Shown: piece by piece, positions 8,018 to 9,079 of the stretch
Position numbering within the stretch: the first letter of the stretch is position 1
Layout: every line of letters starts with the position of its first letter
Assembly (NCBI GenBank): GCA_007119005.1
Contig: SKQM01000014.1
Span: forward strand, 1-9,079
Reading direction: 5' to 3'
DNA length: 9,079 nt
DNA from: Thioalkalivibrio sp.
Lineage (GTDB): Bacteria > Pseudomonadota > Gammaproteobacteria > Ectothiorhodospirales > Ectothiorhodospiraceae
Notes under the pieces: model-generated
Databases searched by the model: none
What the model was told of the DNA's origin: nothing
What the model saw: only the letters and a program-made list of their open reading frames with translations
Translations under genes and position numbers: made by a program

Positions 8018-8949
8018 GGATTCCTCTCCGCGACCCGCAGCACGGCGGAGCGGGCGCGCGGGTTACGGTCGCATTCGTGTGGCTCTGGTCGCACCGGCTT
8101 CCCGACCGCGCGGAGCAGCGGCGCCGCGATGTCGGGCACCACCGGAAGACCGCGCGGCAGGCGGGGCCCAGAAGCATCCGCACGTCCCTGGAAGGCGCGC
8201 TTGACGATCCGGTCCTCGAGCGAGTGGAAGCTGATCACCACCAGCCGCGCGCCCGGCCTGAGCACCCCGGGAATCGTCTCCAGCCAGGTCCGCAACTCGC
8301 CCAGCTCGTCGTTGACCAGGATGCGCAGTGCCTGGAAGGTCCGGGTGGCGGGATGTTTGCCGGGTTCCCGGCGCGGTACCGCAGCGCGCACCAGTTCTGC
8401 CAGCTCACCGGTACGCGTGATCGGCGCCACGCGACGGGCGGCGACGATCGCCCGCGCGATCCGGCGCGAGTAGCGCTCCTCCCCGAGCAGGAAGAGCGTG
8501 TCTGCAATCGATTTCTCGTCGGCCTCGTTGAGCCACTCACAGACCGGTGCACCGGCACCGGGGTCCATGCGCATGTCCAGGGGGCCGTCCTTCTGAAAAC
8601 TGAAGCCGCGCGAGGGCTCGTCGAGCTGCGGCGAGGAGACTCCCAAGTCCAGCAGCACCCCGTCGGCCCCGCAGTCGGGCCAGTGTTGCCGAACCGCGTC
8701 AGCCATGCGCGAGAAGCGCTCCCTTACGAACGTGAACCGGGAGTCCCCCGACAGGCCCGTCGCGGCCTCCGAGGCAGACGGATCGCGGTCCATCGCCAGC
8801 AGCGCACCCTGAGGACCCAGTCGAGCGAGGATCGCCCGGCTGTGCCCACCCCGCCCGAAGGTGCCGTCCACGTAACGTCCATCCGGACGTACCGCGAGGC
8901 CTTCCAGTGCGGCCTCCAGCAGCACCGGGATATGCGGGTCGCTGTCCAT
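8014..8949 (-). CDS. rsmH: RsmH (MraW), 16S rRNA N4-cytosine methyltransferase
   Basis: RsmH uses S-adenosylmethionine to methylate the N4 of C1402 (E. coli numbering) of 16S rRNA in the ribosomal P site. The 311-residue protein matches the family length (E. coli 313). It opens with HIPVLLEAAL (6-15), then the SAM-binding motif YVDGTFGRGGHS (26-37) and AMDRDP (52-57). DLGVSSPQLD (101-110) and RGFSFQKDGPLDMRMD (114-129) follow. The inserted helical domain is at roughly 130-215 and holds ATRTFQALRI (201-210). ISFHSLEDRIVK (239-250) and NPRARSAVLRVAER (296-309) complete the pattern. The ATG at 8949-8947 starts 5 bases after the mraZ stop. No convincing Shine-Dalgarno sequence precedes it, in contrast to most genes downstream, which suggests reinitiation after mraZ. 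The start position fits the short N-terminal extension normal before PVLL. Confidence 0.98.
   Translation of the reverse strand: MDSDPHIPVLLEAALEGLAVRPDGRYVDGTFGRGGHSRAILARLGPQGALLAMDRDPSASEAATGLSGDSRFTFVRERFSRMADAVRQHWPDCGADGVLLDLGVSSPQLDEPSRGFSFQKDGPLDMRMDPGAGAPVCEWLNEADEKSIADTLFLLGEERYSRRIARAIVAARRVAPITRTGELAELVRAAVPRREPGKHPATRTFQALRILVNDELGELRTWLETIPGVLRPGARLVVISFHSLEDRIVKRAFQGRADASGPRLPRGLPVVPDIAAPLLRAVGKPVRPEPHECDRNPRARSAVLRVAERNP
8021..8029 (-). promoter_or_regulatory. Ribosome binding site of ftsL
   Basis: GGAGAGGAA stands four bases from the ftsL ATG once the TCC is counted with the gap, and is the closest thing in the window to a textbook AGGA-type site. It lies inside the last codons of rsmH (encoding AERN). 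It supports the ATG at 8017 as the ftsL start. Confidence 0.75.
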
Positions 8950-8954
8950 GGGCT

Positions 8955-9079
8955 TCAGAGCGCGATGGATTCAAGTGCTTCGCTGAGCGCGTCATCCGCA
9001 TCCTCCCCGAACCAGAGTTCGCGGTTGCGGGACCAGGTGTCCTCGTCCCAGATTTCGAACTTGTTGCCCTGCCCCACCA
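8955..9079 (-). CDS. mraZ: MraZ, dcw-cluster transcriptional regulator, C-terminal fragment
   Basis: MraZ is a nucleoid-associated, AbrB-fold DNA-binding protein that binds repeats in front of its own operon and represses it in E. coli (family knowledge). Only the last 40 codons and a stop (8957-8955) are in the window; the start and both DNA-binding half motifs lie beyond 9079. The visible residues begin VGQGNKFEIWDEDTW and end ALESIAL. The first block matches the E. coli MraZ region VGQFNKFELWDETTW closely, and the acidic tail with a terminal LSEALESIAL resembles the usual LSERLQDLSL ending. It is followed by a 5-base gap to rsmH, the only non-coding sequence in the window. The operon promoter and MraZ boxes would be expected upstream of this gene, outside the window. 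Confidence 0.93.
   Translation of the reverse strand, partial: VGQGNKFEIWDEDTWSRNRELWFGEDADDALSEALESIAL

Noticed and set aside
1..9079. Possible mobile elements, CRISPR, tRNA, terminators or horizontally acquired genes
   Set aside because: The window is coding almost base to base with a conserved housekeeping gene order and uniform GC-rich composition; I saw no repeats, inserted genes or hairpin plus T-run.

Overview
The window is a compact, GC-rich stretch of the bacterial division and cell wall (dcw) cluster. Every gene is on the minus strand, so transcription runs from high to low coordinates. In that direction the order is mraZ (3' end only), rsmH, ftsL, ftsI, murE, murF, mraY, murD, ftsW (5' part only). 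This is the same order as in Escherichia coli and most Gammaproteobacteria; murG, murC and the ftsQAZ genes would be expected beyond position 1. The MurE DNPR motif points to a meso-diaminopimelate wall, so a Gram-negative host. High GC, the short FtsL and the protein style suggest a gammaproteobacterium of the Ectothiorhodospiraceae/Chromatiales kind. That placement is an impression from the proteins, not a search result.

Layout by coordinate: 1-761 ftsW, 758-2101 murD, 2098-3183 mraY, 3164-4540 murF, 4537-6030 murE, 6027-7745 ftsI, 7733-8017 ftsL, 8014-8949 rsmH, 8955-9079 mraZ. Only 5 bases, between mraZ and rsmH, are non-coding. Five junctions are 4-base ATGA overlaps (stop TGA inside start ATG), one is a 13-base overlap (ftsL/ftsI) and one a 20-base overlap (murF/mraY). 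I see no internal terminator, promoter, RNA gene, repeat, mobile element or CRISPR array. The genes are probably read from one mRNA whose promoter lies upstream of mraZ, outside the window.

The products work together. MurD, MurE and MurF add D-Glu, meso-DAP and D-Ala-D-Ala to UDP-MurNAc(-L-Ala) in the cytoplasm. MraY then moves the finished phospho-MurNAc-pentapeptide onto undecaprenyl phosphate, giving lipid I. At the septum FtsW polymerises lipid II and FtsI crosslinks the strand, with FtsL as part of the FtsQLB activator. RsmH methylates 16S rRNA and MraZ is the cluster's transcriptional regulator. All catalytic motifs I looked for are present and no gene appears broken.

I found no undescribed system here. 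The points worth a second look are modest: an FtsL with almost no cytoplasmic tail, several departures from consensus in MurE, and ribosome binding sites written into the ends of the preceding genes.
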